The notes under the pieces are model-generated. The model was not told where the DNA came from. It saw only the letters and a program-made list of their open reading frames with translations, and did no database searches. This document shows positions 1-11,824 of a DNA stretch of 37,711 bases, piece after piece. Location of the stretch: contig MERB01000060.1 in assembly GCA_001770475.1 (NCBI GenBank), positions 90,363-128,073 of the forward strand, given 5' to 3'. Numbering within the stretch: the first letter of the stretch is position 1; each line of letters starts with the position of its first letter. This DNA is from Betaproteobacteria bacterium RIFCSPLOWO2_02_FULL_66_14. GTDB lineage: Bacteria > Pseudomonadota > Gammaproteobacteria > Burkholderiales > SG8-39. The position numbers and the translations under genes were made by a program.

Positions 1-1
1 C

Positions 2-589
2 GAAAGCGAAATCGTGCTGCGAACTCCCGCCGGCGAGGCGAGCGCGACGCTCGCCATTCCCGGCGCGCACAACGTGCGCAACGCGCTTGCGGCCACGGCT
101 TGCGCAGTCGCCGCGGGCGTCCCGCTTCAGGCGATCGCGCAGGGGCTGAGCGCATTCCGTCCCTGCGCCGGCCGCCTGCAGGTGCGGCGCACCGCAGAGG
201 CCACCGTGATCGACGACAGCTACAACGCGAATCCCGATTCGGTGCGCGCGGCCATCGACGTGCTCGCGTCCTGCAACGGCGCCGCGGTGCTGGTTCTCGG
301 CGACATGGGCGAGGTCGGCGAACAGGGCGCCGATTTTCATCTCGAGATCGGACGCTACGCCGCCGAGCGCGGTATCGGCGCACTGCTCGCGATCGGCGAA
401 CTCACGGTGCACAGCGTTGCGGGCTTCGGGCCCGGGGCGCGACATTTCGCGACGGCCGAGGAACTCGCGGCGGCGGCGCGAGCCCAGGCGCGCGACGGCG
501 CAACGCTGCTCGTGAAGGGTTCGCGCTTCATGCGCATGGAACGCATCGTCTCGGCGCTCACCGGCACCGGTGGGGCAGGGGCGCACTGA
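2..589 (+). CDS. murF: UDP-N-acetylmuramoyl-tripeptide--D-alanyl-D-alanine ligase, C-terminal part (gene truncated by window start)
   Basis: Frame open from base 2; contains [21 protein letters not shown] and LGDMGEVG, typical of the MurF C-terminal half; followed directly by mraY. Confidence 0.95.
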   Translation, partial: ESEIVLRTPAGEASATLAIPGAHNVRNALAATACAVAAGVPLQAIAQGLSAFRPCAGRLQVRRTAEATVIDDSYNANPDSVRAAIDVLASCNGAAVLVLGDMGEVGEQGADFHLEIGRYAAERGIGALLAIGELTVHSVAGFGPGARHFATAEELAAAARAQARDGATLLVKGSRFMRMERIVSALTGTGGAGAH

Positions 590-1680
590 TGCTGCTCGAA
601 CTGACGCAATGGCTCGCGCGCGACGTGCGCCTGTTCAACGTCTTCGGCTACATCACGCTGCGTGCGGTGCTCGCCTGCCTGACCGCGCTGGCGATCTCGC
701 TCATCCTCGGGCCCTACGTCATCCGCAAGCTGACGCGGTACAAGATCGGGCAGGCGGTGCGCGACGACGGCCCCAAGTCGCACCTCACCAAGGCGGGCAC
801 GCCGACCATGGGCGGTGCGCTGATTCTGCTGTCGATCGGCATCACGACGCTCCTGTGGGGCGACCTGCAGAACCGCTACCTGTGGGTGGTGCTGCTGGTG
901 ACGCTCGCGTTCGGCGCGATCGGCTGGATCGACGACTACCGCAAAGTCGTGCGGCGCGATCCCAAGGGACTCCCGGCAGGCGCGAAATTCTTCTGGCAGT
1001 CGGTGTTCGGCCTCGCCGCCGCGGGCTACCTCGCCTGGACCGCTCAAGGGGTGCCGGCGCTCGACCAGCTGATCGTTCCGTTCTTCAAGTTCATCACTTA
1101 CCCGCTCGGTGCGGCGGGCTTCATCGTGCTGACCTACTTCGTGATCGTCGGTACTTCCAATGCGGTCAACCTGACCGACGGCCTGGACGGCCTGGCGATC
1201 ATGCCGACGGTCATGATCGGCGGCGCGCTCGGCATCTTCGCGTACGTCGCGGGCCATTCCGGGTTTTCGAAGTATCTCGGGCTGCCGTACATCGCGGGCG
1301 CGGGGGAGCTCACGGTGATCTGCGGCGCGCTCATCGGCGCGGGGCTCGGTTTTCTCTGGTTCAACGCCTATCCCGCGGAAGTGTTCATGGGAGACGTCGG
1401 CGCGCTCGCACTCGGCGCGGCGCTCGGCACCATCGCCGTGATCGTTCGCCAGGAAATCGTGCTGTTCATCATGGGCGGCGTGTTCGTCGCCGAAACCCTG
1501 TCGGTGATGCTCCAGGTGCTGTACTTCAAGTGGACCGGGGGCAAGCGCATCTTTCGAATGGCGCCGCTGCACCACCACTACGAACTCGAGGGCTGGAAAG
1601 AGTCCCAGGTGGTGGTGAGGTTCTGGATCATCACGATGATGCTGGTGCTGTTCGGCCTCTCGACGCTCAAGTTGCGCTGA
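589..1680 (+). CDS. mraY: Phospho-N-acetylmuramoyl-pentapeptide-transferase
   Basis: [37 protein letters not shown] and [14 protein letters not shown] are MraY signatures; TGATG overlap with murF. Confidence 0.97.
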   Translation: MLLELTQWLARDVRLFNVFGYITLRAVLACLTALAISLILGPYVIRKLTRYKIGQAVRDDGPKSHLTKAGTPTMGGALILLSIGITTLLWGDLQNRYLWVVLLVTLAFGAIGWIDDYRKVVRRDPKGLPAGAKFFWQSVFGLAAAGYLAWTAQGVPALDQLIVPFFKFITYPLGAAGFIVLTYFVIVGTSNAVNLTDGLDGLAIMPTVMIGGALGIFAYVAGHSGFSKYLGLPYIAGAGELTVICGALIGAGLGFLWFNAYPAEVFMGDVGALALGAALGTIAVIVRQEIVLFIMGGVFVAETLSVMLQVLYFKWTGGKRIFRMAPLHHHYELEGWKESQVVVRFWIITMMLVLFGLSTLKLR

Positions 1681-1682
1681 CC

Positions 1683-3092
1683 ATGCAGATGCGCGAGCCG
1701 ATCTTCCAGTGCCTGCCTCAGCCTCGTCCGGTGCCGCTCGCGGGGCGCAACGCGCTCGTGCTCGGCCTCGGCGACACGGGACTGTCGATGGCGCGATGGA
1801 TCGCGCTTCAGGGCGGCCGCGTGCGAGCGGCCGATACCCGCGCGGAGCCGCCGCGTGCGGCCGACCTGCGCGGCGCGCTACCCGGTGCCGAGGCGCGTTG
1901 CGGGGCGTTCGAACTCTCGCTCCTCGAAGGGATCGATCTGGTTTGCGTCAGTCCAGGGCTCTCGCTCGAAGAGCCCGTGGTGCAGGAAGCGGCGCTGCGC
2001 AAGATCCCGGTGCTCGGCGACATCGAATTGTTCGCCTGGGCGCTCAATGCGCAGGCGAAGAGCGGGGTCATCGCGGTGACCGGAACCAACGGCAAGACCA
2101 CCGTCACCTCGCTCACCGGGCACCTGCTGCGAAGTGCAGGCATCGACTGCGAGGTGGCCGGAAACATCGGTCCGGCGGCGCTCGATGCCTGGATGAAACG
2201 CAGTACCGCAGCGCCCGCAATCTGGGTGCTGGAACTTTCCAGCTATCAACTGGAGATTACCTGGTCGCTCTGCGCGCGTGCCGCCACCGTACTCAATCTG
2301 AGCGAGGACCATCTCGACCGCCATCGCGATTTCGGGCGTTACGCCGCGGCCAAGCAGCGCGTTTTTCGCGGCGACGGCATGCAGGTGTTGAACCGCGAGG
2401 ACGCGCGCTCGATGGCCTGCGCGCTGCCCGGGCGGCAGATCGTGAGCTTCGGCCGCAATGCGCCGGAGCGCTCCGGCGATTACGGCATCGGCGTTCGTGA
2501 AGGACGGTCCTGGCTGCAGCGCGGCGAGGAGCCGTTGCTGCCGCTGAACGAATTGCCGTTGTTCGGGCTGCACAATGCGGCGAATGCGCTCGCTGCCTGC
2601 GCGCTTGCGCAGGCGGCGGGCGCGCCGCTCGAATCGCTTGGCGCCGGGCTACGCAGCTTCCGCGGCCTGCCGCACCGCGTGGCGCGGATCGCCCTGCGCC
2701 GGGGCGTCGCGTGGTACGACGATTCCAAGGGCACGAACGTCGGCGCCACCGTCGCGGCACTCGAGGGCTTGGGCGCAAGCACGCTCCTCATCGCCGGAGG
2801 CGAGGGCAAGGGGCAGGACTTCTCGGTCCTTGCGCCCGCGGTGGCGCGGCACGCGCGCCACGTGTTCCTCATCGGGCGCGACGCGTCGCTCATCGAGCAG
2901 GCGCTTCGCGCCTGCGGCGTATCGCTGCATCGTTGCGAGTCGCTCGAGCATGCGGTTGCGGGCGCAGCCGCCAGTGCGCGCGCGGGCGACGCGGTGCTCC
3001 TGTCGCCCGCCTGCGCGAGCTTCGACATGTTTCGCGACTATCGGCATCGCGGCGAGTCCTTCGTCGCGGCGGTGCGCGCGCTCGGCGACTGA
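1683..3092 (+). CDS. murD: UDP-N-acetylmuramoylalanine--D-glutamate ligase
   Basis: ATG at 1683; VTGTNGKTTVTSL ATP-binding motif, LELSSYQLE, NLSEDHLDRH, DDSKGTN; position between mraY and ftsW. Confidence 0.97.
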   Translation: MQMREPIFQCLPQPRPVPLAGRNALVLGLGDTGLSMARWIALQGGRVRAADTRAEPPRAADLRGALPGAEARCGAFELSLLEGIDLVCVSPGLSLEEPVVQEAALRKIPVLGDIELFAWALNAQAKSGVIAVTGTNGKTTVTSLTGHLLRSAGIDCEVAGNIGPAALDAWMKRSTAAPAIWVLELSSYQLEITWSLCARAATVLNLSEDHLDRHRDFGRYAAAKQRVFRGDGMQVLNREDARSMACALPGRQIVSFGRNAPERSGDYGIGVREGRSWLQRGEEPLLPLNELPLFGLHNAANALAACALAQAAGAPLESLGAGLRSFRGLPHRVARIALRRGVAWYDDSKGTNVGATVAALEGLGASTLLIAGGEGKGQDFSVLAPAVARHARHVFLIGRDASLIEQALRACGVSLHRCESLEHAVAGAAASARAGDAVLLSPACASFDMFRDYRHRGESFVAAVRALGD

Positions 3093-3095
3093 CCG

Positions 3096-4256
3096 GTGGC
3101 GAGCTACGTTTTCGCGCAAAGGGTCCCGGCAGCCGAATACGACCGCTCGCTCGCCTGGGCTGCGCTGGTGCTGGTTTCGATCGGCGCCGTGATGGTCTAT
3201 TCGGCCTCGATCAGCACTGCGGAGGCGAGCCGCTTCAGCGGAAACAACTCCGCGTACTTCCTCGTCCGGCACGGCCTGTTCATCGGGGTCGCGCTTGCCG
3301 CGGCGATCGGCGTGTTCCTGGTTCCGGTGCGCCTGTGGCAGCGCGGCGCGCCGTGGCTGTTCCTCGTCGGCATCGCGCTGCTCGTGCTGGTGCTGATTCC
3401 GGGTATCGGCCGCGAGGTGAACGGCGCGCGGCGATGGATCGGGCTGTATTTCCTCACCGTGCAGCCGTCGGAATTGATGAAGCTCGCCGTCGTCCTCTAC
3501 GCAGCCGACTACACCGTGCGCAAGCACGCCGTGATGAAGAATTTCAGGAAAGGGTTGCTGCCCATCCTGGGCGTGATGCTGGTGGTTTCGTGGCTGCTGC
3601 TGCGGGAGCCCGATTTCGGCGCGCTCGTGGTCATCGCGGTGACCGCGTTCGGCATGCTGTTCCTCGGAGGCATGAACGGCCGGCATTTTCTGCTGCTGCT
3701 CGCGATGCTGGTGGTCGGTTTTGCGGGCCTGGTGCTGTCCTCGCCGTACCGGCTGCAGCGGATTTTCGGCTTCATGGATCCTTGGTCGGATCCCTACGGC
3801 AAGGGATACCAGCTCTCGCATGCCCTGATCGCGTTCGGCCGCGGCGAGTGGCTGGGCGTCGGTCTCGGTGCGAGCGTGGAAAAACTCCTCTACCTGCCCG
3901 AGGCGCACACGGATTTTCTGCTGGCGGTGATCGCAGAGGAACTCGGCTTTGCGGGGGTCGCGGTGGTGGTCGTGCTGTTTGCCTGGATCGTGGTGCGCGC
4001 CTTTGCGATCGGGCGGGAGGCCGCGCTTCGCGAACGGCATTTCCACGCCCTCGCGGCGCAAGGCATCGGCGTCTGGCTCGGCTTCCAGTCGCTCATCAAC
4101 ATGGGTGTCAACATGGGCCTGCTGCCTACCAAGGGCCTGACGCTGCCGCTCATGAGCTTCGGCGGCTCGGGCCTGGTCGTGAACTGCGTCGCGATCGCGA
4201 TGCTGCTGCGGATCGACTGGGAAAACCGCCAGGTCGGGCGGGGGCTGCCGGCATGA
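3096..4256 (+). CDS. ftsW: Lipid II polymerase / cell division protein FtsW
   Basis: SEDS-family polytopic protein; [52 protein letters not shown] start. Confidence 0.96.
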   Translation: MASYVFAQRVPAAEYDRSLAWAALVLVSIGAVMVYSASISTAEASRFSGNNSAYFLVRHGLFIGVALAAAIGVFLVPVRLWQRGAPWLFLVGIALLVLVLIPGIGREVNGARRWIGLYFLTVQPSELMKLAVVLYAADYTVRKHAVMKNFRKGLLPILGVMLVVSWLLLREPDFGALVVIAVTAFGMLFLGGMNGRHFLLLLAMLVVGFAGLVLSSPYRLQRIFGFMDPWSDPYGKGYQLSHALIAFGRGEWLGVGLGASVEKLLYLPEAHTDFLLAVIAEELGFAGVAVVVVLFAWIVVRAFAIGREAALRERHFHALAAQGIGVWLGFQSLINMGVNMGLLPTKGLTLPLMSFGGSGLVVNCVAIAMLLRIDWENRQVGRGLPA

Positions 4257-5338
4257 GCCGGACCATTCTCATCACTGCGGGCGGCACCGGCGGCCACGTG
4301 TTTCCCGGGCTGGCGGTGGCGGATGCGATGCGCGAGGCGGGATGGCGCGTGGTCTGGCTGGGCGCCAGGAACGGAATGGAAGCGCGCCTCGTGCCCGCCC
4401 GCGGCTACGAGATGGCCTGGGTTCGCGCCGGCGCGCTGCGCGGCAAGGCATTGCTCGCGAAACTGCTGCTGCCGATGAACCTGCTCGTCGGGTTCTGGCA
4501 GAGCGCGCGCGCCATCCTGCGGCATCGCCCGGACGTGGTGCTCGGCATGGGAGGTTACGTCGCATTCCCGGGCGGCATGATGGCTTCGCTGCTGGCGCGG
4601 CCGCTTGCGGTGCACGAGCAAAACGCGATCGCTGGACTGACGAACCGGATCCTCGCCGGCGTCGCCGACCGTGTGCTGGTTGCATTTCCCGGCGCGCTGC
4701 GCAACGCCGTGTGGACCGGAAACCCGGTACGCGAAGAGATCGCGCGGCTCGCGCCTCCCGAGCAGCGATTCGCCGCGCGCAGCGGGCCGCTTCGTTTGCT
4801 GGTGATCGGCGGCAGCCTCGGGGCGCAGGCGCTGAACGATTGCCTGCCGCGCGCGCTCGCCCTCATTCCCCCGGCCGAGCGGCCACGCGTCGTGCACCAG
4901 TCGGGCGAGCGGCACCTCGACGCGGTCGCGGGCCTGTATCGCGAGTTGGGCGTCGAAGCTGAGCCGATTGCGTTCATCGGCGACATGGCGCAGCGCTACG
5001 CCGAGGCCGATCTGGTGATCTGCCGCGCGGGCGCGATCACGGTCGCCGAGCTTGCCGCGGCCGGAGTCCCGAGCGTGCTGGTGCCGTATCCGCACGCGGT
5101 GGACGACCACCAGACGGCGAATGCCGCATTTCTCGTGCGCGCAGGCGCCGGCATGGTTCTGCCGCAGGGTGACATGAACCCGGAGCGCCTCGCGCAGCTC
5201 ATCCGTTCGCTCGATCGGCCGTGGCTTCTGCAGATGGCCGTGAAAGCGCGCGCGCTCGGCAAGCCCGATGCCACGCGCGCAGTGGCCGAGCACTGCATGC
5301 GCCTCGCCGACACCGGGCGCGGGGGGGCGGCCGCATGA
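4253..5338 (+). CDS. murG: UDP-N-acetylglucosamine--N-acetylmuramyl-(pentapeptide) pyrophosphoryl-undecaprenol N-acetylglucosamine transferase
   Basis: [53 protein letters not shown] overlap with ftsW. Confidence 0.97.
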   Translation: MSRTILITAGGTGGHVFPGLAVADAMREAGWRVVWLGARNGMEARLVPARGYEMAWVRAGALRGKALLAKLLLPMNLLVGFWQSARAILRHRPDVVLGMGGYVAFPGGMMASLLARPLAVHEQNAIAGLTNRILAGVADRVLVAFPGALRNAVWTGNPVREEIARLAPPEQRFAARSGPLRLLVIGGSLGAQALNDCLPRALALIPPAERPRVVHQSGERHLDAVAGLYRELGVEAEPIAFIGDMAQRYAEADLVICRAGAITVAELAAAGVPSVLVPYPHAVDDHQTANAAFLVRAGAGMVLPQGDMNPERLAQLIRSLDRPWLLQMAVKARALGKPDATRAVAEHCMRLADTGRGGAAA

Positions 5339-6720
5339 GGCACAAGGTCCGCCGGTTGCACTTCGTCGGCATCGGCGGCTCCGGAATGAGCGGCATCGCC
5401 GAGGTGCTGCTGAACCTCGGCTACGGAGTGAGCGGATCGGACCTGGCGGAAAATCCTGCGACCCGGCGACTGCGCGAACTCGGCGCGCGCATCGCCCTGC
5501 GGCACAGCGCCGATCAGGTCACGGGCGCAGACGCCGTGGTGATTTCCAGCGCCGTGCGGGCCGACAACCCCGAAGTCATCGCAGCGCGCGCCAAACGCAT
5601 TCCGGTCGTGCCGCGGGCGCTGATGCTGGCCGAGTTGATGCGGCTGAAACAGGGCGTGGCGATCGCCGGCACCCACGGCAAGACCACGACCACCAGCCTG
5701 GTTGCGAGCGTGCTCGCGGAGGCCGGGCTCGATCCGACCTTCGTCATCGGGGGGCGCCTGACCGCGGCGGGATCCAACGCGCGGCTCGGCGCGGGCGAAT
5801 TCATCGTCGTCGAGGCCGACGAGTCCGACGCGAGCTTCCTGCATCTGCAGCCGGTGATCGCGGTGGTGACCAACATCGACGCCGATCACATGGATACCTA
5901 CGGGCACGATTTCGCGAAGCTGAAGCAGGCCTTCGTCACGTTCCTGCAGAACCTGCCCTTCTACGGCAGCGCGGTGTTGTGCCTGGACGATCCGCACGTA
6001 CGCGAGATTCTGCCGTTCGTTTCCAAACCGGTGACGAGCTACGGCTTCGCCGCCGATGCGGCGGTGCGCGCCGTGCGCATCGAACACGCAAGCGGCGCGA
6101 TGCGCTTCGGCGCCGAGCGCGAGGGACGCGCGCTGCTGGAGGTCACGCTGAATCTCCCGGGACTGCACAACGTGCAGAACGCCCTCGCGGCGATCGCCGT
6201 GGCGACCGAACTCGGCGTCGCCGACGCGGCGATCCGAAAGGCGCTCGCCGATTTCCACGGCGTCGGACGGCGCTTCCAGCGCTGCGGCGAGGTGGCTTGC
6301 GAAGGCGGGCATTTCACGCTGGTCGACGACTACGGTCATCATCCCGCGGAGATGGCGGCGACGCTTGCGGCCGCGCGCGGCGCGTTTCCCGGACGGCGCG
6401 TGCTGCTCGCGTTCCAGCCGCATCGCTACACGCGAACCCGCGACCTGTTCGAGGACTTCGTTCAGGTGCTCTCGAGCGCCGACGCGCTCGTGCTCTCCGA
6501 GGTCTACGCCGCGGGCGAGGCGCCGATCGTCGCGGCCGACGGCCGCGCCCTCGCGCGCGCGGTGCGGGTCGCCGGAAAGGTCGAACCGGTGTTCGTCGAG
6601 GAAGTGACGCAGCTCGCGGCGGCGATCCGCCGCGCCGCGCAACCCGGCGACGTCGTGCTCGCGATGGGCGCGGGATCGATCGGCGCAGTCGCGGCGGAAC
6701 TCGCCCGGAGCGGAGCCTGA
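5335..6720 (+). CDS. murC: UDP-N-acetylmuramate--L-alanine ligase
   Basis: [68 protein letters not shown] overlap with murG. Confidence 0.97.
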   Translation: MRHKVRRLHFVGIGGSGMSGIAEVLLNLGYGVSGSDLAENPATRRLRELGARIALRHSADQVTGADAVVISSAVRADNPEVIAARAKRIPVVPRALMLAELMRLKQGVAIAGTHGKTTTTSLVASVLAEAGLDPTFVIGGRLTAAGSNARLGAGEFIVVEADESDASFLHLQPVIAVVTNIDADHMDTYGHDFAKLKQAFVTFLQNLPFYGSAVLCLDDPHVREILPFVSKPVTSYGFAADAAVRAVRIEHASGAMRFGAEREGRALLEVTLNLPGLHNVQNALAAIAVATELGVADAAIRKALADFHGVGRRFQRCGEVACEGGHFTLVDDYGHHPAEMAATLAAARGAFPGRRVLLAFQPHRYTRTRDLFEDFVQVLSSADALVLSEVYAAGEAPIVAADGRALARAVRVAGKVEPVFVEEVTQLAAAIRRAAQPGDVVLAMGAGSIGAVAAELARSGA

Positions 6721-6725
6721 AGGCG

Positions 6726-7637
6726 ATGAACATGCGCGCTGGCGCCCACTTCACCGGACTGCGAGGCGACCTGAGGCTCGGCGAGCCGATGGCGCGGCAC
6801 GTGAGCTGGCGCGCCGGCGGCGCGGCCGAACGCTGCTATCTCCCCGCGGATCTCGACGACCTGGTCGCGTTCCTGCGCCAGGTGCCGGCGGACGAACCGC
6901 TGCTGTTCGTCGGGCTCGGATCGAACCTGCTGGTGCGTAGCGGCGGCCTGCCCGGAACCGTCGTGCTGATGCATTCGGCGAAGAAGCGCCCTGAGCTGGT
7001 CGGCGGGCGGATCTACGCGGAAGCCGGCGTGGCGAGTCCGAAAGTCGCGCGCTTCGCCTCGCGCCAGGGGCTCGGCGGGGCGGAATTTCTCGCCGGCATT
7101 CCGGGCACCATCGGCGGCGCGCTCGCGATGAACGCGGGCTGCTACGGCGGCGAGACCTGGAACGTCGTCGACAGGGTGATGACGGTCGATCGGACGGGCG
7201 AACTGCACGAGCGCAGTCGCGCCGATTACACGATTGGCTATCGGCGTTGCGTTCCGAACACCGCCGTAGAGGAATGGTTCGTCGCGGCGTGGTTTCGTTT
7301 GCCGCCTGGCGATGCCGGCGTTTCGCTCGAGAGAATCCGGCTGTTCCTGAAGCGCCGCATCGCGACGCAGCCGCTCGAGCTGCCGAACGCGGGCAGCGTG
7401 TTCCGCAATCCGCCGGGCGATCACGCGGCGCGGCTGATCGAGGCCTGCGGGCTGAAGGGGCTCGAGCGCGGCGGCGCACGGGTCTCGGAGAAGCACGCCA
7501 ATTTCATCGTCAACCCGGATTCGAGGGCAGGCGCCGACGACATCGAGTGGCTGATCGGCCGGGTACGCGCGGTGGTGCTGGAGAAGACCGGCATCGACCT
7601 GATTCCCGAAGTGCGCATCGTAGGGCGCGCGGCGTGA
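6726..7637 (+). CDS. murB: UDP-N-acetylmuramate dehydrogenase
   Basis: NMRAGAHF...[19 protein letters not shown]-like [44 protein letters not shown]. Confidence 0.96.
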   Translation: MNMRAGAHFTGLRGDLRLGEPMARHVSWRAGGAAERCYLPADLDDLVAFLRQVPADEPLLFVGLGSNLLVRSGGLPGTVVLMHSAKKRPELVGGRIYAEAGVASPKVARFASRQGLGGAEFLAGIPGTIGGALAMNAGCYGGETWNVVDRVMTVDRTGELHERSRADYTIGYRRCVPNTAVEEWFVAAWFRLPPGDAGVSLERIRLFLKRRIATQPLELPNAGSVFRNPPGDHAARLIEACGLKGLERGGARVSEKHANFIVNPDSRAGADDIEWLIGRVRAVVLEKTGIDLIPEVRIVGRAA

Positions 7638-8575
7638 CCGCGACCGGATTCGGCAAAGTCGCGGTGCTGCTCGGCGGAAAATCCGCCGAGCGCGCGGTGT
7701 CGCTGAAAAGCGGCGCGCTGGTCCTCGCGGCGCTTCGTGAGCGCGGAATCGACGCGCATCCGTTCGATCCCGCCGAACGCGGACTCGACGCCCTGATCGG
7801 CGAGCGGTTCTCGCGCGCATTCATCGTTTTGCATGGCCGTTTCGGCGAGGACGGAACGGTCCAGGGCGCACTCGAGTTTCTCGGCCTGCCTTACACCGGA
7901 AGCGGCGTGCTCGCCTCCGCGCTCGCGATGGACAAGCTGCGCACGAAACTGCTCTGGCAGGCGAGCGGACTGCCGACGCCGGCCTGGGAAGTGCTGCGCG
8001 CAGGCTCGGATTTCGCGAGCGTCGCGGCGCGTCTCGGCCTGCCGCTGATGGTGAAACCCGTCAACGAGGGTTCGTCTCTCGGCATGACCAAGGCGCGCGC
8101 GGCTGCGCAGCTCGATGAAGCCTACGCGCTGGCGGTCAATTACGACCGCGCCGTGATCGCCGAGCGGTTCGTCGAGGGAATCGAACTGACCTGCGGAATC
8201 CTGGGCGGCGAGGCACTGCCGCTGATCCGCCTGGAGACGCCGCGCGAGTTCTACGACTACGAGGCGAAGTACAGCGCCGACGACACGCGCTACATCCTGC
8301 CGAGCGGATTGCCGCAGGCGAGGGAGCGTGATCTGCAGACGCTGTGCCTGCAGGCGTTTCACGCCCTGGGCTGTCGCGGCTGGGGAAGGGTCGACCTGAT
8401 GCTGGACGGCGACGGCGATCCGCAACTGCTCGAAGTGAACACGGCGCCCGGCATGACCGATCACTCGCTCGTGCCGATGGCGGCGCGGGCGGTCGGGCTT
8501 GCGTATCCGGACCTGTGCCAGCGCATCCTCGAACTCGCGACGACCGACGCCGACGGGACCCGCCATGTGGGATAA
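7634..8575 (+). CDS. ddl: D-alanine--D-alanine ligase
   Basis: GTG start overlapping murB stop; [48 protein letters not shown]. Confidence 0.96.
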   Translation: MTATGFGKVAVLLGGKSAERAVSLKSGALVLAALRERGIDAHPFDPAERGLDALIGERFSRAFIVLHGRFGEDGTVQGALEFLGLPYTGSGVLASALAMDKLRTKLLWQASGLPTPAWEVLRAGSDFASVAARLGLPLMVKPVNEGSSLGMTKARAAAQLDEAYALAVNYDRAVIAERFVEGIELTCGILGGEALPLIRLETPREFYDYEAKYSADDTRYILPSGLPQARERDLQTLCLQAFHALGCRGWGRVDLMLDGDGDPQLLEVNTAPGMTDHSLVPMAARAVGLAYPDLCQRILELATTDADGTRHVG

Positions 8576-9281
8576 CCCGCGCCTGCTCAACGCGACCGCC
8601 AATGCGCTGATCGTGGTTGCCGTCCTTCTGACGCTGTTCGCCCTGCTGCAGCTGCTGCTGCGATCGCCGCTGTTTCCGGTGCGCGAGATCACCGTGCTCG
8701 GCAAGCTCGAGCAGGTCGACGGCGCGCAGATCGCGCGCGCTCTCGAAGGACGCGTGTCGGGGAACTTCTTCGCAGCAGACCTGCTCGCGGTGCGCACCGC
8801 CCTGGAGCCCCTGCCGTGGGTGCGCCGGGCGAGCGTGCGGCGAGCCTGGCCGGACCGCATCGAGGTGACCGTGGAAGAGCACGTCGCGTTTGCCCGCTGG
8901 GGCGACAGCGGACTGGTGAACACCCATGGCGAGCGCTTCGCGGCCGAGACGGCCGTGCCGTTGCCGTTGTTCGCGGGTCCGGCGGGTACCGAAGCCGAGG
9001 TGACTCGCCGCTATCGGCGGTTCAGCGAGCTGCTCGCGCCGCTCGGCGACACGCCCGAGCGACTGGTGCTGACGCCGCGATTCGCGTGGCAGTTGCGCCT
9101 TGCGCGCGGCCTGAACGTCGAACTGGGCCGCGATTCCGCTCGCGACCCGGTCGAGCGGCGCCTCGCGCGATTCGTCGAGGCGTATCCGCACACCCTCGGA
9201 CGCATCCAGCGGCCGCACGGATACGTCGACCTGCGTTACCCCAACGGTTTTGCGCTTCGCATTCCCGACCTGAAAAGCTGA
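8565..9281 (+). CDS. ftsQ: Cell division protein FtsQ
   Basis: N-terminal TM segment, POTRA-like [16 protein letters not shown]..., [22 protein letters not shown]; between ddl and ftsA. Confidence 0.93.
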   Translation: MWDNPRLLNATANALIVVAVLLTLFALLQLLLRSPLFPVREITVLGKLEQVDGAQIARALEGRVSGNFFAADLLAVRTALEPLPWVRRASVRRAWPDRIEVTVEEHVAFARWGDSGLVNTHGERFAAETAVPLPLFAGPAGTEAEVTRRYRRFSELLAPLGDTPERLVLTPRFAWQLRLARGLNVELGRDSARDPVERRLARFVEAYPHTLGRIQRPHGYVDLRYPNGFALRIPDLKS

Positions 9282-9287
9282 GCGCCC

Positions 9288-10517
9288 ATGTCCAAGGAGA
9301 ACAAGAACCTCATCGTCGGGCTGGACGTCGGCACCACCAAGGTGGTGGCGCTGGTCGCCGAGCTGCTGCCCGACGGCAGTTTCGAAATTCTCGGCATGGG
9401 CAGCCACGAGTCGAAGGGCATGAAGAAGGGCGTGGTGGTCAACATCGAGGAAACCGTGACCGCGATCCAGCGCGCGCTGGAAGAGGCCGAGCTGATGGCC
9501 GATTGCAAGATCGCCTCGGCCTATGCCGGAATCGCCGGCAGCCACATCCGCAGCTTCAATTCGACCGGAATGGTCGCGGTGAAGGATCGCGAGGTGAGCG
9601 CGCTCGACGTCGATCGCGCGCTCGAGACCGCCAAGGCGGTGAACATCCCGACCGACCAGCAGATCCTTCACGTGCTGCGGCAGGAATTCATCATCGACGG
9701 CCAGGAGGACGTGCGCGAGCCGATCGGCATGTCCGGGGTTCGACTCGAGGTCAAGGTGCACATCGTCACCGGCGCGGTCTCTGCGGCGCAGAACATCGTC
9801 AAGTGCGTGCGCCGCTGCGGGCTCGAGGTCGAGGACCTGATCCTGCAGCCGCTCGCCTCCGCGCGCTCGGTGCTGACCGGCGACGAGCGCGAGCTCGGCG
9901 TCTGTCTCATCGACATCGGCGGCGGGACGACCGATCTCGCCGTGTTCACCCACGGCGCGATCCGCCATACGGCGGTGATTCCGATCGCGGGCAGCCAGAT
10001 CACGAGCGACATCGCGATGGCGCTGCGCACGCCTTTGGCGGAGGCCGAGTCGCTCAAGGTGCGGCACGGGGTCGCGCTGCGCCAGTTGGCGGACGCGAAC
10101 GAGATGATCGAAGTCCCGGGCGTCGGCGGCCGGCCCTCCCGCACGCTGTCGCGCCAGACGCTCGCCGAGGTGATCGAGCCGCGGGTCGAGGAGCTTTACC
10201 AGATGGTGCAGAAGGTGCTCCACGACTCGGGGCACGAGCAACTGCTGTCCTCGGGGCTCGTGCTCACTGGCGGTTCTTCGGTCATGAAGGGCATGGTCGA
10301 ACTGGGAGAAGAGATCTTTCACATGCCGGTGCGCCTGGGCGTGCCGCGCTACGCCGGCGGACTCGCCGACGTGGTGCGCAATCCGCGCCATGCCACCGCG
10401 GTGGGGTTGTTGCTGGAAGGGGTTGCGCAGGTGCAGCAGGGCCGCCTGTCGCGTCAGGATGGTTCGCTGCGGGCGATCCTGACGCGCATGCGGGAGTGGT
10501 TCCAGAGAAATTTCTGA
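9288..10517 (+). CDS. ftsA: Cell division protein FtsA
   Basis: LIVGLDVGTTKVVALV, GIAGSHIRSFNS, VCLIDIGGGTTDLAVF, LTGGSSVMKGMVELGEEIF. Confidence 0.97.
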   Translation: MSKENKNLIVGLDVGTTKVVALVAELLPDGSFEILGMGSHESKGMKKGVVVNIEETVTAIQRALEEAELMADCKIASAYAGIAGSHIRSFNSTGMVAVKDREVSALDVDRALETAKAVNIPTDQQILHVLRQEFIIDGQEDVREPIGMSGVRLEVKVHIVTGAVSAAQNIVKCVRRCGLEVEDLILQPLASARSVLTGDERELGVCLIDIGGGTTDLAVFTHGAIRHTAVIPIAGSQITSDIAMALRTPLAEAESLKVRHGVALRQLADANEMIEVPGVGGRPSRTLSRQTLAEVIEPRVEELYQMVQKVLHDSGHEQLLSSGLVLTGGSSVMKGMVELGEEIFHMPVRLGVPRYAGGLADVVRNPRHATAVGLLLEGVAQVQQGRLSRQDGSLRAILTRMREWFQRNF

Positions 10518-10560
10518 TTCATCGGGGCAGTCATCGTTCAACAGGCAAGGAGGCCAACAG

Positions 10561-11730
10561 ATGTTCGAAATCGTGAATGAGCAGGCACAGGGGCCCGTGA
10601 TCAAGGTGATCGGCGTCGGCGGCGCCGGCGGCAACGCGATCAATCACATGATCCAGAAGGGCGTGGAAAAGGTTGAATTCATCGCGGTGAATACCGACGC
10701 GCAGGTGCTGGCGCGCAACCAGGCGCGCAACCAGATCCAGCTCGGTTCGAGCGGTCTGGGTGCCGGCGCGCGCCCGGAGGAGGCGAAAGCGGTCGCGCTG
10801 GCGGACCGCGAACGACTCGAGGAGACGATCGCGGGCGCGAACATGGTGTTCATCACCGCGGGGATGGGCGGCGGCACGGGCACCGGCGCCGCGCCGGTGA
10901 TCGCCGAGATCGCCCGTTCGCTCGGCGTGCTGACCGTCGCGGTCGTCACCAAGCCGTTCGCCTGGGAGGGTTCGAAACGGCTGAAGATCGCGGAGGCCGG
11001 GATCGAGGCGCTCGCGCCGCACACTGATTCGTTGATCGTGATCCTCAACGACAAGCTCGAGGAAATTCTGGGCGAGGAGGTGACTCAGCGGGAGGCCTTC
11101 CTGGCTGCCGACGACGTGTTGAACGGCGCGGTCGCGGGAATCGTCGAGGTGATTCACAACCCGGGCGACGTGAACGTCGACTTCCAGGACGTGCGCACGG
11201 TGATGTCGGAGCAGGGCATGGCGATGATGGGTTCGGCGTGCGCGAGCGGAATCGACCGCGCGCGAGTGGCCGCCGAGCAGGCAATCGCCTGCCCACTGCT
11301 CGAAGGCGTCAACCTTGCCGGCGCACGCGGCGTGCTCGTAAACATCACCGCCTCGAGCGAAACGCTCAAACTGCGCGAGACGCGCGAAGTCATGAACACG
11401 ATCCGCGCGTATGCGGCGGAGGATGCGACCATCATCTACGGCGGCGCGAGCGACGATTCGCTGCAGGACCAGTTGCGCGTGACGGTCATCGCGACCGGAC
11501 TCGGGGCGCCGCTTGCGATGCGTTCGGGCAAGCCGCAGCTGGTGGTTTCGCAAAAAACCGGGACCGACAACCAGTCGTTCGTGATGAACCTGTCGAACAC
11601 GGAGGTGCAGGGCCAGGTCGATACGCCCGCGGTATTTCGCAAGAACCGGGCCGCGCAGATCGAGGCGCTCGCGAACAGCGGGGTGGACAAGTACGACATC
11701 CCCGCCTTCTTGCGCAAGCAGGCGGATTAG
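10561..11730 (+). CDS. ftsZ: Cell division protein FtsZ
   Basis: IKVIGVGGAGGNAINHM, GMGGGTGTGAAPVIAEIA (tubulin signature), C-terminal YDIPAFLRKQAD; AAGGAGG Shine-Dalgarno just upstream. Confidence 0.98.
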   Translation: MFEIVNEQAQGPVIKVIGVGGAGGNAINHMIQKGVEKVEFIAVNTDAQVLARNQARNQIQLGSSGLGAGARPEEAKAVALADRERLEETIAGANMVFITAGMGGGTGTGAAPVIAEIARSLGVLTVAVVTKPFAWEGSKRLKIAEAGIEALAPHTDSLIVILNDKLEEILGEEVTQREAFLAADDVLNGAVAGIVEVIHNPGDVNVDFQDVRTVMSEQGMAMMGSACASGIDRARVAAEQAIACPLLEGVNLAGARGVLVNITASSETLKLRETREVMNTIRAYAAEDATIIYGGASDDSLQDQLRVTVIATGLGAPLAMRSGKPQLVVSQKTGTDNQSFVMNLSNTEVQGQVDTPAVFRKNRAAQIEALANSGVDKYDIPAFLRKQAD

Positions 11731-11763
11731 CGCGGCTCCAGCGGCGGCCGAGGTGCGTACGGG

Positions 11764-11794
11764 GCGGGCGTTTTCCCTTGCCTGGGACGCCCGC
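11764..11794 (+). other. Hairpin in the ftsZ-lpxC intergenic region (possible attenuator/terminator)
   Basis: GCGGGCG (11764-11770) pairs with CGCCCGC (11788-11794); inner TCCC (11774-11777) pairs with GGGA (11784-11787). No clear downstream T-tract. Confidence 0.45.
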
Positions 11795-11809
11795 GCGCAC
11801 TGCAGCGGT

Positions 11810-11815
11810 TAAAAT
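11810..11815 (+). promoter_or_regulatory. Candidate -10 element (TAAAAT) for lpxC
   Basis: TAAAAT 9 nt upstream of the lpxC ATG; no convincing -35. Confidence 0.35.
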
Positions 11816-11824
11816 GAGGCCGAC

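Noticed and set aside
2711-5338. 875-aa ORF ending in murG
   Set aside because: Only 4253-5338 encodes MurG. The upstream section is an out-of-frame reading of murD/ftsW, rich in Arg/Gly/Ala.
8136-10643. 835-aa minus-strand ORF opposite ddl/ftsQ/ftsA
   Set aside because: Antisense shadow ORF over confident genes; His/Arg/Asp-rich with no recognisable domain.
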